Counted from the stretch's first letter, positions 51,872-61,795 are shown. The stretch is 64,000 nt of DNA from an uncultured Lachnospiraceae bacterium (GCA_905209075.1 CAJLRL010000002.1:124001-188000); one strand, 5' to 3'. Numbers and translations are program-made. Notes: generated by a model not told the origin, from the letters alone.

Positions 51872-53305
51872 ATGTTAGAAAAGATTTTCAAACTCAGTGA
51901 AAACAAAACTACGGTTAAGACTGAGATAATGGCAGGTCTGACAACGTTCATGACTATGGCATACATTATTGCACTTAACCCAAATCTTCTGACTGGTTTC
52001 GGCGCAGAAGGTACAAAAGCTTTATGGAATGGAGTTTTCCTTGCAACATGTATTGCATCAGCAGTTGCAATGTTTATGATGGCATTTCTTGCGAATAAGC
52101 CGTTTGCACTTGCACCGGGAATGGGACTTAACAGTTTCTTTGCAGTAGTTGTAGCAAATATCGTAAGCCTTACAGGTATGTCATATGTGGCATCATTCCA
52201 GGCTGCACTTTGTATTATTTTTATAGAAGGTGTGATCTTTTTCGCACTTTCGATTTTTAATATCCGTGACAAAATAGTAGATGCAATTCCATATGGTGTC
52301 CGTATGGGAATATCACCGGCTATCGGACTCATGCTCCTTAATATTGGACTTGGTTCCAATGCAGGAGTATATAATTCAAAAGGCGAAGGTGCATTTTATG
52401 TAATGAGGGATTTCTTCGGTGCGCTTACACCAAGCCTTGCAACAAAGAATATGGGTGACGGCTATCCTACAATGGTACTTACTGTTATTACAATGTTCGT
52501 TGGATTATTTGTTATAATCATCCTTGCACATAAGGGTATAAATGGTGCTGTTCTTTTTGGAATGCTTAGTGCTTGCGTGATATATTGGGCGGGAGAGGCG
52601 CTGTTCTTCCACACAAATCCGTTTGCTGCACTTGCCACAGCTTCATTTGTACCACCTGTAAAGGATATGGTGGATACAACATTATTTAAACTTGATTTTA
52701 AAGACTTTATAAGTATAGGCTGGTTTACAGCGGTATCACTTATTATAACATTCTGTATCATAGATATGTTTGATACTATCGGAACACTTGTCGGAACTGC
52801 ATCACGCGCAGGTATGGTGGATAAGCAGGGAAATATGCCGAACATGAAACAGGCACTTATCTCTGATGCCGTAGGAACAATGGTTGGTGCATGTACAGGA
52901 ACATCAACAGTAACAACATTTGTTGAATCTGCATCAGGTGTTGAGGCAGGTGGAAGAACTGGTCTTACAGCATTTACAACAGGAATTCTCTTCCTTGCTT
53001 GTATTTTTATCGCTCCTATAGCAGCTATAATTCCGGCAGCGGCTACTTCTTCAGCGCTTATTTATGTAGGGATACTTATGCTTGGAGGACTTAAGCATGT
53101 AGATTTTGAAGATCTCTCACAGGTAGCACCTGTTGCACTTATGCTTATATCAATGCCGATTTCTGGTTCAATAGGACATGGTATCGGTATCGGACTTATT
53201 ACATATACCGTGCTTAAAGTTTTTACAGGAAAGGCAAAAGAAGTTTCATGGCTTACATATGTTATCTCAGCTATATTCCTTGTAAAATTCTTCCTGGTAG
53301 TATAG
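51872..53305 (+). CDS. NCS2-family purine (adenine/guanine/hypoxanthine) permease
   Basis: 477 aa, about 12-14 hydrophobic segments, AzgA/PbuG-like branch: TVKTEIMAGLTTFMTMAYII, LAPGMGLNSFFAVVVANI, DMFDTIGTLVGTASRAGM, GACTGTSTVTTFVESASGVE. Proton symport of purine bases; salvage fits the surrounding pur genes. It starts after AGAGAGAGGAAAA, 75 bp downstream of the GGDEF gene; no purine riboswitch was found there. Confidence 0.93.
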   Translation: MLEKIFKLSENKTTVKTEIMAGLTTFMTMAYIIALNPNLLTGFGAEGTKALWNGVFLATCIASAVAMFMMAFLANKPFALAPGMGLNSFFAVVVANIVSLTGMSYVASFQAALCIIFIEGVIFFALSIFNIRDKIVDAIPYGVRMGISPAIGLMLLNIGLGSNAGVYNSKGEGAFYVMRDFFGALTPSLATKNMGDGYPTMVLTVITMFVGLFVIIILAHKGINGAVLFGMLSACVIYWAGEALFFHTNPFAALATASFVPPVKDMVDTTLFKLDFKDFISIGWFTAVSLIITFCIIDMFDTIGTLVGTASRAGMVDKQGNMPNMKQALISDAVGTMVGACTGTSTVTTFVESASGVEAGGRTGLTAFTTGILFLACIFIAPIAAIIPAAATSSALIYVGILMLGGLKHVDFEDLSQVAPVALMLISMPISGSIGHGIGIGLITYTVLKVFTGKAKEVSWLTYVISAIFLVKFFLVV

Positions 53306-53356
53306 TTGAAAATATATTAGAAATCAAATTACAAAAATAATTAAATGGTTAAATGC

Positions 53357-53398
53357 ACAAAAACCGGAAAATATGAGCAATATTTTCTGGTTTTTGTA
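53357..53398. terminator. Bidirectional terminator
   Basis: AAAACCGGAAAATAT pairs with ATATTTTCTGGTTTT (one mismatch), with A and T runs, between the convergent permease and purA genes. Confidence 0.9.
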
Positions 53399-53406
53399 TT
53401 ATAAGA

Positions 53407-54708
53407 TCATAACCATTTTCCATTTAAAAGATATTGATTTCTCTCAGCACCGACTGATATAAACTGAATCTCATGGTCAAGCAGATTCTCAAGTGTTTCT
53501 ACATATTTTTTAGCTTCATCAGGGAGCGCAGACCATTTTTTGCAATTAGATATATCTGACTTCCAACCGGGAAGCGTTTTAATAATGGGTGTATATTTTT
53601 CAAGATCGTCAGTAGGATCAAAGTATTTTACAATGGTATTGTTATGTTTATATCCAGTTATAATAGGAATTTCATCAATTGCACCAAGTACATCAAGTTT
53701 GGTAAGTGCGATTTTGTCAGAATTCTGACATTTTAAACCGTATCTGCTTGCAACAGCATCAAAAGGACCGACACGGCGGGGTCTTCCTGTTGCAGCACCA
53801 TACTCATTACCAAATTTGCGGAGCATATCTGTCCAGCTTTTGTCCATTGCTTTTCCAGCAACAAAGGGACCTGCGCCGACACATGTAGAATAAGCTTTTA
53901 GTACACCGACAACGTGGTCTAATGATTTTCCTGGGATGCCGGCACCTATAGGACCATATGCGGATATTGTAGATGAACTGGATGTGTAAGGGAATATTCC
54001 ATAATCGATATCACGCATTGCGCCAAGCTGTGCTTCAAGTATGACTCGTTTTCCGAGGAACAGGGCATTTTCTATGTATTCTCCAGTGTCTGTTATGTAA
54101 GGAGCAAATTTGGCAGCCTTCTGTTGGCACCATGAGAGAAGGGCAGGATATGACATCGGTTCCTGATTATAGCATCCAGCAAGTTCGAGATTTTTGGACT
54201 CAAGCATTGTTTTTAGTCTGTACTGGACAGCTTGATCATCGAGATGTAAAAGGTCACCGAGGCGCAGCGTTTTCTTTCTGTATTTGTCGCTGTAAGCATA
54301 TGCGATGCCTCGTTTTGTGGAGCCGAAAGCAGCACCAGTTTTTGAAAGCCGGTCTTCCTCAAGTTCATCCTGTATTTTATGCCAAGGCATAGATATCGTG
54401 GCTTTTTTAGATAATTTAAGATTTTTCGGTGATACAGATATGTTCTGGGCTTCTATCTGTGAAATTTCTGCAGACAGATGATTGAGATCTACAACCATTC
54501 CGTCGCCTAAAACACATACAACTTTTGGATGAAGAATTCCCGAGGGAAGAAGATTGAGTACAAATTTTCCCTGAGCATTTACAACAGTGTGTCCGGCATT
54601 GTTGCCGCCCTGATAGCGGACAACGATATCGGCCTGCTCTGCGAGCAGATCTACGACACGTCCTTTTCCTTCATCTCCCCAGTTTATTCCGGTTACGGCT
54701 GTAAGCAT
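53407..54708 (-). CDS. purA: Adenylosuccinate synthetase
   Basis: 433 aa, converts IMP, aspartate and GTP to adenylosuccinate. GINWGDEGKGRVVDLL with the catalytic Asp, YQGGNNAGHTVVNAQG with the catalytic His, TKRGIAYAYSDKYRKK, and GAATGRPRRVGPFDAVASRY. The sequence is divergent: GVLKAYSTCVGAGPFV has Cys where the common form has Arg (TTRVG). The active-site core is intact. It follows the ThrE-like gene by 48 bp on the same strand; starts after GGAGGACATTATC. Confidence 0.93.
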   Translation of the reverse strand: MLTAVTGINWGDEGKGRVVDLLAEQADIVVRYQGGNNAGHTVVNAQGKFVLNLLPSGILHPKVVCVLGDGMVVDLNHLSAEISQIEAQNISVSPKNLKLSKKATISMPWHKIQDELEEDRLSKTGAAFGSTKRGIAYAYSDKYRKKTLRLGDLLHLDDQAVQYRLKTMLESKNLELAGCYNQEPMSYPALLSWCQQKAAKFAPYITDTGEYIENALFLGKRVILEAQLGAMRDIDYGIFPYTSSSSTISAYGPIGAGIPGKSLDHVVGVLKAYSTCVGAGPFVAGKAMDKSWTDMLRKFGNEYGAATGRPRRVGPFDAVASRYGLKCQNSDKIALTKLDVLGAIDEIPIITGYKHNNTIVKYFDPTDDLEKYTPIIKTLPGWKSDISNCKKWSALPDEAKKYVETLENLLDHEIQFISVGAERNQYLLNGKWL

Positions 54709-54756
54709 GATAATGTCCTCCTGAATAGTGATTTATATAAGTGATTATATAGTTAT

Positions 54757-56097
54757 TTAAGTACAATAACGGAAAGTTTTGTCAGTAAGTATCCTTGCAA
54801 ATATAAGTCCGAGCGGCAGTGCAATGATTATCATTATTGCAGATGCAAACCAGGATACTGCATCAGATAATGCCATTATGCCGAAATTGTAAATGGCTCG
54901 GTAAAGATAAAGTCCCGGAACCATGATAACAATTGATGGAACGGTAAGTGATATACGTGGATATCCGTTATTTTTCTTGATTATGGATGCAAGAAGACCG
55001 GCCATGAGTGCTCCGGCAAAAGCTGCAGCAGGGGCTGGCATTGATGTCAGATCCACAAGTTCAAGCCTCAGGGTATTGGCTATGGCACCGATAAGTGCTG
55101 CTGTTGCGGCCATGGGGGTTGAACTATTAAACATGATCGAGAATCCGAATACACCGAAGAAGCTTGCGATAAGTCTCAGGATTAGATATAGTATGGGATC
55201 CAGATTCAGATCTGTAAAGTCAAGTGGGCGCAGACTAAGCAGCAGTGCCATGATCCATGCAAACATAGTAGCTACCAGGACAATGATTATTGCGTATGAA
55301 AGTCTCTCAAGACCGGATCGAAGGTCTAGTTTCGCAAGATCAATTCCACTTGTGATAAATGGAAATCCAGGTATGATAAAAAGCATGGAACAAATGTATC
55401 CAGCTTCATGCACAGATGGTACATGGAAAGCTATTTCTAATATTTTCAGACATACAGCATATACAAAGCATGATGCTGAAATGGATACCGATATATTTAA
55501 AAACAAAGTAAAATGGTGTTTTATCAGTTTAGTTCTTATAAGGTTTCCTATACCTGCGGCTATAAATGCAAGCAGCATTTCTATAGGACCTCCACCGAGC
55601 AGAAATGTAAATGCACAGCATGCGATCGCTGCGGCAAGACCGAGCCTGATGGGGGAATAAAGTGTATGGATCTGTTCAATTTTATCGAGACAACGGTGAA
55701 TCTCTTCGCCTGTAAGATGGGCTTCCTCTGTTGGAAAATCATCTACAAATTGTTCCATCCGATAAAGCTTTGAGGTGTTTACACCTGTATTTGCAATGCT
55801 TAAAGATTGTGAAATACAATCCGTACCATCAAAGCAGTTGAATTCTATGGACATAAGTCCGACATCGACGGTACATGTGACACCTAGCTCTTTGGAAAGT
55901 CTGTTCATGGATGTACGGACACGCCAGGCACCTGTTCCGCAGGAAAGCATTATAAGTCCGACACGACCGATAACCGATGCTTTTTCAATAAGTCCCGCTT
56001 TTGATATGAGAACATCACTATCCTGACTTGTATAATCATGCCATGGAATCTCCATATGATTTTTTTCCATTATATCTATGTAATTATTATTTGCCAT
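54757..56097 (-). CDS. Threonine/serine exporter family protein (ThrE-like)
   Basis: 446 aa. Soluble N-terminal ~150 residues with VGLIMLSCGTGAWRVRTSM (DUF1212 domain), then about ten membrane segments: five continue DUF1212, and the last four form a DUF3815-type domain (FFGVFGFSIMFNSSTPMAAT, LALPLGLIFARILTD region). Single-chain fusion of the two halves usually split into two proteins. Export of small amino acids is known for ThrE; substrate here is unproven. It overlaps the upstream gene by 11 bp. Confidence 0.88.
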   Translation of the reverse strand: MANNNYIDIMEKNHMEIPWHDYTSQDSDVLISKAGLIEKASVIGRVGLIMLSCGTGAWRVRTSMNRLSKELGVTCTVDVGLMSIEFNCFDGTDCISQSLSIANTGVNTSKLYRMEQFVDDFPTEEAHLTGEEIHRCLDKIEQIHTLYSPIRLGLAAAIACCAFTFLLGGGPIEMLLAFIAAGIGNLIRTKLIKHHFTLFLNISVSISASCFVYAVCLKILEIAFHVPSVHEAGYICSMLFIIPGFPFITSGIDLAKLDLRSGLERLSYAIIIVLVATMFAWIMALLLSLRPLDFTDLNLDPILYLILRLIASFFGVFGFSIMFNSSTPMAATAALIGAIANTLRLELVDLTSMPAPAAAFAGALMAGLLASIIKKNNGYPRISLTVPSIVIMVPGLYLYRAIYNFGIMALSDAVSWFASAIMIIIALPLGLIFARILTDKTFRYCT

Positions 56098-56845
56098 AGA
56101 TTATCGCCTCTGCTTTTTCTACATGTTTCTCGAGATTCTTAAGAAAATGTGAATTTGGAAGAAATATACCTAGTTCATCATATCGCTTATCGTTTTCAAT
56201 AAGTGAATCCTGACCATAAAATACATACGCCATAGGCAGATCTTTTTCAATCTGTATCATTAAATCCCATAGAGCAGAATAAGCCTCGGCTTCTGTCTCT
56301 TTTGACTTTACTGTGTCAGGAAGTTCACGGATTAAAAGTACACCGCTGTGCTCCTCAAGTATCTGCTGGAAAGTGTCGGCACTATCAGGATCGTATGAAT
56401 GACTGTACCTGTATGCTTTGGCAAAATATATATTTTTTTTGTTGTTAAGACCCTGATATATAGTGTTAAAATGCTGGTAGTCTTTTTCGTGGGCGATTGA
56501 TTTATATTCGGGAAGAAGATTTCCACTTTCATTAGTAAATATTATCGGATTTGGCTTCCCATCGGCATTGAAACGATAAGGGATAAGGTAGGAATTCCTT
56601 AAAAGATCAAATACCGTATTATTGCACAGACACATAAGAAATGCAGATAAATCCCTGTTTTTATATGCGTTGAAAAGTGATTCTGCAAATTTTGAAGATG
56701 TAATGGTTGTGTCAAATTCGTTGTCATATACGAGATTGTCGCAGAATGTTTCCTGAAGCCGTTCACAAGCCCATGGATCATTTAATATTTTCTCAAACAA
56801 CACATCTGTATGAAGTTCTCTTGGAAACATTGTTTTTTCGCTCAT
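56087..56845 (-). CDS. Conserved hypothetical protein, ~252 aa
   Basis: Soluble, acidic, no membrane segment and no family recognised. Features: ELHTDVLFEKILNDPWACER, a region rich in Asn/Asp/Tyr, PNPIIFTNESGNLLPEYKSI and YGQDSLIENDKRYDELGIFL. ATG 56845 has AAGGA nine bases upstream; GTG 56854 would add three residues. Overlaps the exporter gene by 11 bp and heads the unit exporter then purA, divergent from LysR. Confidence 0.7.
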   Translation of the reverse strand: MSEKTMFPRELHTDVLFEKILNDPWACERLQETFCDNLVYDNEFDTTITSSKFAESLFNAYKNRDLSAFLMCLCNNTVFDLLRNSYLIPYRFNADGKPNPIIFTNESGNLLPEYKSIAHEKDYQHFNTIYQGLNNKKNIYFAKAYRYSHSYDPDSADTFQQILEEHSGVLLIRELPDTVKSKETEAEAYSALWDLMIQIEKDLPMAYVFYGQDSLIENDKRYDELGIFLPNSHFLKNLEKHVEKAEAIIYGK

Positions 56846-56893
56846 GTTAAACACATCCTTTGTCTATTATCTTGATTCGGCTAGATTATACTA

Positions 56894-56922
56894 TTGAAAT
56901 TGAAATAAGTAAAAAGTATAAT
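56894..56922 (+). promoter_or_regulatory. Promoter of the LysR gene
   Basis: TTGAAA (56894-56899), 17-nt spacer, TATAAT (56917-56922). Confidence 0.75.
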
Positions 56923-56970
56923 TGATATAATAAAAATAATAAATTGGTATAACAGAAGAGGGGGCAAAAT

Positions 56971-57861
56971 ATGAATATCAGCTTTGAATATTATAAAATC
57001 TTTTATTATGTGGCGAAGTATTGTAATTTTACGAAAGCAGCAAGAGTGCTTGGGAATAGCCAGCCCAATATCACAAGGGCGATGAATAGCCTTGAACAGC
57101 AGATGAATTGTATTTTATTCATAAGAAATAACCGGGGAGTGCAGCTGACACCAGAAGGAGAACGGCTGTATACACATGTATCAGTTGCTATGTCACAGAT
57201 ATTTGCAGCTGAGGAGGAACTTACAGATACAACAGGATTATCCCATGGAAGCATATCCATAGGAGCAAGCGAGACGGCACTTAATATTTATTTCCTTGAT
57301 AAATTAAAGGCATTTCATATGAAATATCCGGGAATAAGGCTGAAGCTTTACAATCATTCAACACCACAGGCGATAAATGCGGTAAAAAGCGGAATAATAG
57401 ATTTTGCCGTTGTATCAACACCGGCAGAGGTCGAACCGCCTCTTAAAATAGTAAAACTTGAAACTTTCCAGGAAATACTTATAGGTGGGATGACGTTCAG
57501 GGCACTGGGAAGCCAGATATTGTCGGTGAAGGAGTTAAAGGATTATCCTCTTATCGGACTGGGGAGAGAGACTATGACATTCAGATTTTTCAATAAATGG
57601 TTTATGTCACATGGAAGTGAGTTTTCGCCAGACACAGAGACTGCGACTACAGATCAGATACTTCCGCTTGTAAAATGTGAACTGGGACTTGCTTTTGTAC
57701 CAGAGCCTATGGCGCATGAGGCAGTAAAGAATAAAGAGGTTGTTAAAATCCGGCTGACAGAGGATATACCAAAGCGTAATATCTGTCTGGTATTTGACAG
57801 CAGACACCCTATAAATGCAGCAGCGAGAGAATTTAAAAATATAATTTTAATGGATGTATAA
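56971..57861 (+). CDS. LysR-family transcriptional regulator
   Basis: 296 aa. Winged helix in residues 1-60 (FYYVAKYCNFTKAARVLGNS, PNITRAMNSLEQQMN) and a two-lobed effector domain from about 90 (GSISIGASETALNIYFL, YPGIRLKLYNHSTPQAI). It is divergent from the hypothetical protein/exporter/purA unit; a role in exporter or fucO expression is possible. Starts after AGAGGGGGCAAAAT. Confidence 0.93.
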   Translation: MNISFEYYKIFYYVAKYCNFTKAARVLGNSQPNITRAMNSLEQQMNCILFIRNNRGVQLTPEGERLYTHVSVAMSQIFAAEEELTDTTGLSHGSISIGASETALNIYFLDKLKAFHMKYPGIRLKLYNHSTPQAINAVKSGIIDFAVVSTPAEVEPPLKIVKLETFQEILIGGMTFRALGSQILSVKELKDYPLIGLGRETMTFRFFNKWFMSHGSEFSPDTETATTDQILPLVKCELGLAFVPEPMAHEAVKNKEVVKIRLTEDIPKRNICLVFDSRHPINAAAREFKNIILMDV

Positions 57862-57890
57862 AATATGTTACACATCGGTTACATTGTAAC

Positions 57891-57919
57891 TTACATCTCC
57901 TTTCATACTTTGTTAAAAT
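57891..57919 (+). promoter_or_regulatory. Candidate promoter of fucO
   Basis: TTACAT (57891-57896), 17-nt spacer, TAAAAT (57914-57919). A palindrome GTTAC-ATT-GTAAC overlaps just upstream (57879-57891), a possible operator. Confidence 0.4.
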
Positions 57920-57987
57920 ATAGTCAAAGCAAATGAAGAATGGTTTGCAGACTTAGAGTTTAAAGTATTGGAAGGAGATTTTATATT

Positions 57988-59133
57988 ATGGCAAACAGAA
58001 TCATGTTAAATGAGACATCTTATCACGGATCAGGTGCAATCGAAGAAATCGCAACAGAGGCAAAGGCTCATGGATTTAAGAAAGCACTTGTATGCTCAGA
58101 TCCTGACCTCATAAAATTCGGTGTTACAGCAAAAGTAACAGATATTCTTGATAAGAATGGATTAGAGTATGAAATCTACTCAGAGATCAAACCAAATCCA
58201 ACTATCGATAATGTTAAACACGGAGTAGAAACATTTAAAAGATCAGGAGCAGATTACCTCATTGCTATAGGTGGCGGTTCTTCGATGGATACATCAAAGG
58301 CAATCGGTATCATCATTGCAAACCCTGAGTTTGAAGATGTAAGAAGTCTTGAGGGTGTAGCACCTACAAAGAAGCCTTGCGTTCCTATCATTGCAGTACC
58401 TACAACAGCCGGAACAGCAGCAGAGGTTACTATAAACTACGTTATCACAGATGTAGAGAGAAAAAGAAAATTTGTATGTGTTGATCCACACGATATGCCG
58501 ATCATAGCAATCGTAGATCCTGATATGATGTCATCAATGCCAAAAGGACTTACAGCATCAACAGGTATGGACGCACTTACACATGCTATTGAAGGATATA
58601 CTACAAAGGCAGCATGGGAAATGACAGATATGTTCCATCTCAAAGCGATCGAGATTATCGCAAGATCCTTAAGAAGTGCTGTTGCCAATGAAAAAGAGGG
58701 GCGTGAGGGCATGGCTCTTGGAGAGTATATCGCAGGCATGGGATTTTCGAATGTAGGACTTGGAATCGCTCATTCAATGGCTCATACACTCGGAGCTGTT
58801 TATGATACACCACACGGTGTTGCATGTGCCATGATGCTTCCTATCGTAATGGAGTACAATGCAGACTGTACAGGTGAGAAATATCGTGAGATCGCACGTG
58901 CAATGGGTGTAAAGGGCGTAGACGATATGTCTGTGGATGAGTATAGAAAAGCTGCAATAGATGCAGTGCAGAAGCTTTCTGTAGATGTAGGAATTCCTAC
59001 AAAGCTTGAGGCATTAAAGGAAGAGGATTTAGACTTCCTTGCAGAGTCAGCTCACGCAGATGCATGCGCACCAGGAAATCCAAAGGATGCAAGTGTTGAG
59101 GATCTTAAGGAGCTTTTCCGTAAGCTGATGTAA
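57988..59133 (+). CDS. fucO: Lactaldehyde reductase / iron-dependent alcohol dehydrogenase
   Basis: 381 aa, group III Fe-dependent alcohol dehydrogenase. Very close to E. coli FucO as remembered: MANRIMLNETSYHGSGAIEE, LIAIGGGSSMDTSKAIGII, VPTTAGTAAEVTINYVITD, GMDALTHAIEGYTTKAAWEM and metal His motifs in AHSMAHTLGAVYDTPHG. It reduces L-lactaldehyde (from L-fucose or L-rhamnose) to 1,2-propanediol with NADH; no fucose genes lie nearby, so other aldehydes are possible. Single-gene unit with a terminator behind it. Confidence 0.92.
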   Translation: MANRIMLNETSYHGSGAIEEIATEAKAHGFKKALVCSDPDLIKFGVTAKVTDILDKNGLEYEIYSEIKPNPTIDNVKHGVETFKRSGADYLIAIGGGSSMDTSKAIGIIIANPEFEDVRSLEGVAPTKKPCVPIIAVPTTAGTAAEVTINYVITDVERKRKFVCVDPHDMPIIAIVDPDMMSSMPKGLTASTGMDALTHAIEGYTTKAAWEMTDMFHLKAIEIIARSLRSAVANEKEGREGMALGEYIAGMGFSNVGLGIAHSMAHTLGAVYDTPHGVACAMMLPIVMEYNADCTGEKYREIARAMGVKGVDDMSVDEYRKAAIDAVQKLSVDVGIPTKLEALKEEDLDFLAESAHADACAPGNPKDASVEDLKELFRKLM

Positions 59134-59155
59134 TCATTTTAATGTGTTTGTAGCT

Positions 59156-59182
59156 CGCAACTGTAAATGTTGAACAGTTGCG
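59156..59182. other. Inverted repeat after fucO
   Basis: CGCAACTG (59156-59163) and CAGTTGCG (59175-59182) form an 8-bp stem with an 11-nt loop before the terminator; no T-run. Confidence 0.7.
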
Positions 59183-59191
59183 AAATAAAAT

Positions 59192-59235
59192 AGAAGATCC
59201 GGGAACTGCCTCTAAACAGTATTCCCGGATCTTTT
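59192..59235. terminator. Terminator between fucO and TetR genes
   Basis: AAGATCCGGGAA and TTCCCGGATCTT form a 12-bp stem with a T-run; bidirectional. Confidence 0.9.
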
Positions 59236-59282
59236 AGTTTTTTAAGAGTGCTAAACTATGTAAATTAGAGATATGAGAAAAA

Positions 59283-59834
59283 CTATATCAGGTTTACCTT
59301 GCGAAACGTCTCTGCAAGTTCCGCAGGCATCGAGTCAGAAAGTAATCTGGCAAGCTCCTGCGGAGTAAAATTTTTATAGCCAAGAACCCATTGTGTTGTC
59401 ATAAAAACAGATCCCTGACAGTACATTTCAAGCTGGAATAAAAGCTTATCGGATATTTTTCGGTGGCTTTTATTTTCAATCTGGTCAATATAAAACTGCC
59501 GGATCAGTTCGAAATCATGTTCCCTGAGGTTGTTTTGATCATCATTCTTGAAAGCTGCTTTAAAGAAAAGCTGCTCCATCTGGATATATTCAAATTTATT
59601 CACAAGGCTTTCGTATACGGTATGTCCTTCACCCATCTGACGAAATGATTCGACAAGTATCTTGTCAAAATACCAGTTGATAAGATCGTATTTATCCTTA
59701 AAATTTCTGTAGAAAGTCTGGCGTGTAACCCCACAGGCATCGGAAATTTCTTTTACAGTAATCTTCTCGACAGGAGAGGAATACATACATTTTTTCATTG
59801 CATTGGCCAGTCTGTATTTTATGTCATTGTTCAT
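59283..59834 (-). CDS. TetR/AcrR-family regulator (DhaS-like)
   Basis: 183 aa. N-terminal helix-turn-helix (about 5-50: LANAMKKCMYSSPVEKITV, EISDACGVTRQTFYRNFKDK, NWYFDKILVE), the DhaS/DhaKLM-activator type. The C-terminal helices bind a ligand. It is convergent with fucO. Start 59834 follows GGGTGATAAA; an in-frame start at 59900 would add 22 residues. Confidence 0.88.
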   Translation of the reverse strand: MNNDIKYRLANAMKKCMYSSPVEKITVKEISDACGVTRQTFYRNFKDKYDLINWYFDKILVESFRQMGEGHTVYESLVNKFEYIQMEQLFFKAAFKNDDQNNLREHDFELIRQFYIDQIENKSHRKISDKLLFQLEMYCQGSVFMTTQWVLGYKNFTPQELARLLSDSMPAELAETFRKVNLI

Positions 59835-60037
59835 TTTATCACCCGGTGTTATATAAATTGCTTGTAATTGTTCAGTAAACTCATAGTTATGATTATTCAT
59901 GCATCATTAAATTAATTGGAAGGAAAGCTTAGTATATAATCATATTATAGACAATTAGAAGACCTGAAACAACAAAAAGATGAAAAGTATGATATAAAGG
60001 ACAAGCAGCAGGTCTGACATTTTTAAACAATAGCAAT

Positions 60038-61795
60038 TTAAAACTGGATTAAACTATTTCTTAAACACAAGGCACCCCATCCGGTTGAATTATTTGGATA
60101 TGAGATTGATGATATTATCGGCTTTGTGCCATTAATTAAATATGCCTTTAATTTATCAGCATACATATATATATCGTTTTTTTGGACTATGCCCCATTCC
60201 ATCAGAAGAGCGGCAGAGCCGGTTACAAACGGGGCAGCCATTGAAGTCCCCGACTTTGATGTATAACCGCCGCCCGGGGAACATGAGATTATGTCAACAC
60301 CAGGAGCTACCAGATCCGGCTTTATGAAGTTATAAGTCCATGTATAGCCGCGTCCGGAAAATGAAGCGATACGTTCAGTCAGACTGTCATATGCGCCGAC
60401 AGATACTACTTTCTGTGAGGTAGACGGGATCGTAAGTGTTATCCCAGGATCTGATTGAATGAATGAAGTCTGGTTTCCACGTAGTCCGGCAGAGGCAAGC
60501 CATACATCCCAGTTTCCATCCTTGATGCTAAGAGGTGTAAGCTCTAATGTCCATATACCGGAAGAAACATAGCTGTTATTGGCTGATAGTTCTATATATA
60601 TTTCCTGAAAGGGGCTGTATGGCGCAGGTCCTCCACCGGTTATATAGATATCTGTTGAATCGATATCGTATCTGTAAAAAAATCCGCTGCCGGATGAACT
60701 TACACTTTCAGGTATGCTGAATTTGCTTCCATCCGGGGCGGTAAGCGTTATACGGATCTTATCCCAGTATTGTTTCCAGAGTGACATGGAAACAACCGGC
60801 TCATAATCACCAACGGAAAATTCAGTAAAGCCGGGGTATGAGTTTCCGCCAGCGTGGCCATATCCGGTTCCTTCATTGCCACATCCTGCGATGATGCTGC
60901 ATCTGTAGTTTGAAGCGATAAAGTCAAGATATGTTTCTAAAAGTGATGTTCCGCTGTGAGAACCTAAAGAATTTCCAAAGCTTAGATTTATTGCAGCGGG
61001 CATTCCCATTTCATTTGCTTTCCTGATGCAGAAATCTACGGCAAGCATTACCTGTGTTGTTGTGGGAAATGAAGTCTGGTTGGAAGTGGCAAGCTTTACG
61101 ATGATAAGTGTACTTTTACTGGCAACACCTTTGTATACACCATTTGACGCATTTCCGTTTCCTGCGGCAATTCCAGCAACATGTGTTCCATGCCCTGAAA
61201 TATCAATGCTTGGACATATTGAAATCCTTTCCTCTATGGAAGCCGCATTTATTGCACGGGTCAATGTTTCATTATCGTACACGGTTCCGAAAGAATCTAA
61301 AAAAGGTGCAGGCCCAGTGCTTATTGTCTGATCCCACAGAAAGGCTATGCGGCTTTTTCTATTCTCAATAAAATCAGGGTGGGTATAATCAATGCCTGAA
61401 TCAATTACACATAAAAGAACACCTTCACCGGTTAAGGTCCCGAAGCTTTGTGGGATTGATGTTATGCAGGATGTACGCCGCCCCTGGTATACTTCATAGT
61501 TAAACTGTTTAGGTTTTTCCATATATATGATTTCAGGGAGTGAGGCTGCCACATCCACAAGGTCTGAGGGGATGATAAACACTGCATAATTTCCGAGCAG
61601 CTTTATTATATTTATCCGGTCATATAAATCTTTAATGTAATCTATGTTCCCTACATATTTAACAATTACTTCCCAACTGTCAGTAAGTGCATTATAGCCG
61701 CTTGAAAGTTCATTTGATGACGCAAGCTCTTCCGGAGTCGCAAGGAGTGCTGCCGAAAGCTGGGTTGAAATTTTTTCACTGAATTTATTTTTCAT
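60038..61795 (-). CDS. S8 family serine protease (Csp/subtilase-like)
   Basis: 585 aa. Catalytic triad: Asp132 in CVIDSGIDYTHPDF, His202 in DISGHGTHVAGIAAG, Ser in SKSGTSMAAPFVTGS; oxyanion Asn in AGCGNEGTG. An N-terminal prodomain of about 100 residues (WEVIVKYVGNIDYIKDLYD) precedes the domain, and an inserted jelly-roll (about 330-445) interrupts it. No signal peptide. This is the layout of CspABC-type spore-germination subtilases and their vegetative relatives. The gene's role is unknown. Confidence 0.88.
   Translation of the reverse strand: MKNKFSEKISTQLSAALLATPEELASSNELSSGYNALTDSWEVIVKYVGNIDYIKDLYDRINIIKLLGNYAVFIIPSDLVDVAASLPEIIYMEKPKQFNYEVYQGRRTSCITSIPQSFGTLTGEGVLLCVIDSGIDYTHPDFIENRKSRIAFLWDQTISTGPAPFLDSFGTVYDNETLTRAINAASIEERISICPSIDISGHGTHVAGIAAGNGNASNGVYKGVASKSTLIIVKLATSNQTSFPTTTQVMLAVDFCIRKANEMGMPAAINLSFGNSLGSHSGTSLLETYLDFIASNYRCSIIAGCGNEGTGYGHAGGNSYPGFTEFSVGDYEPVVSMSLWKQYWDKIRITLTAPDGSKFSIPESVSSSGSGFFYRYDIDSTDIYITGGGPAPYSPFQEIYIELSANNSYVSSGIWTLELTPLSIKDGNWDVWLASAGLRGNQTSFIQSDPGITLTIPSTSQKVVSVGAYDSLTERIASFSGRGYTWTYNFIKPDLVAPGVDIISCSPGGGYTSKSGTSMAAPFVTGSAALLMEWGIVQKNDIYMYADKLKAYLINGTKPIISSISYPNNSTGWGALCLRNSLIQF

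Noticed and set aside
54923..55660. 245-codon plus-strand frame antisense to the ThrE-like gene.
   Set aside because: Mirror of a real coding region; no ribosome site, composition typical of a shadow frame.
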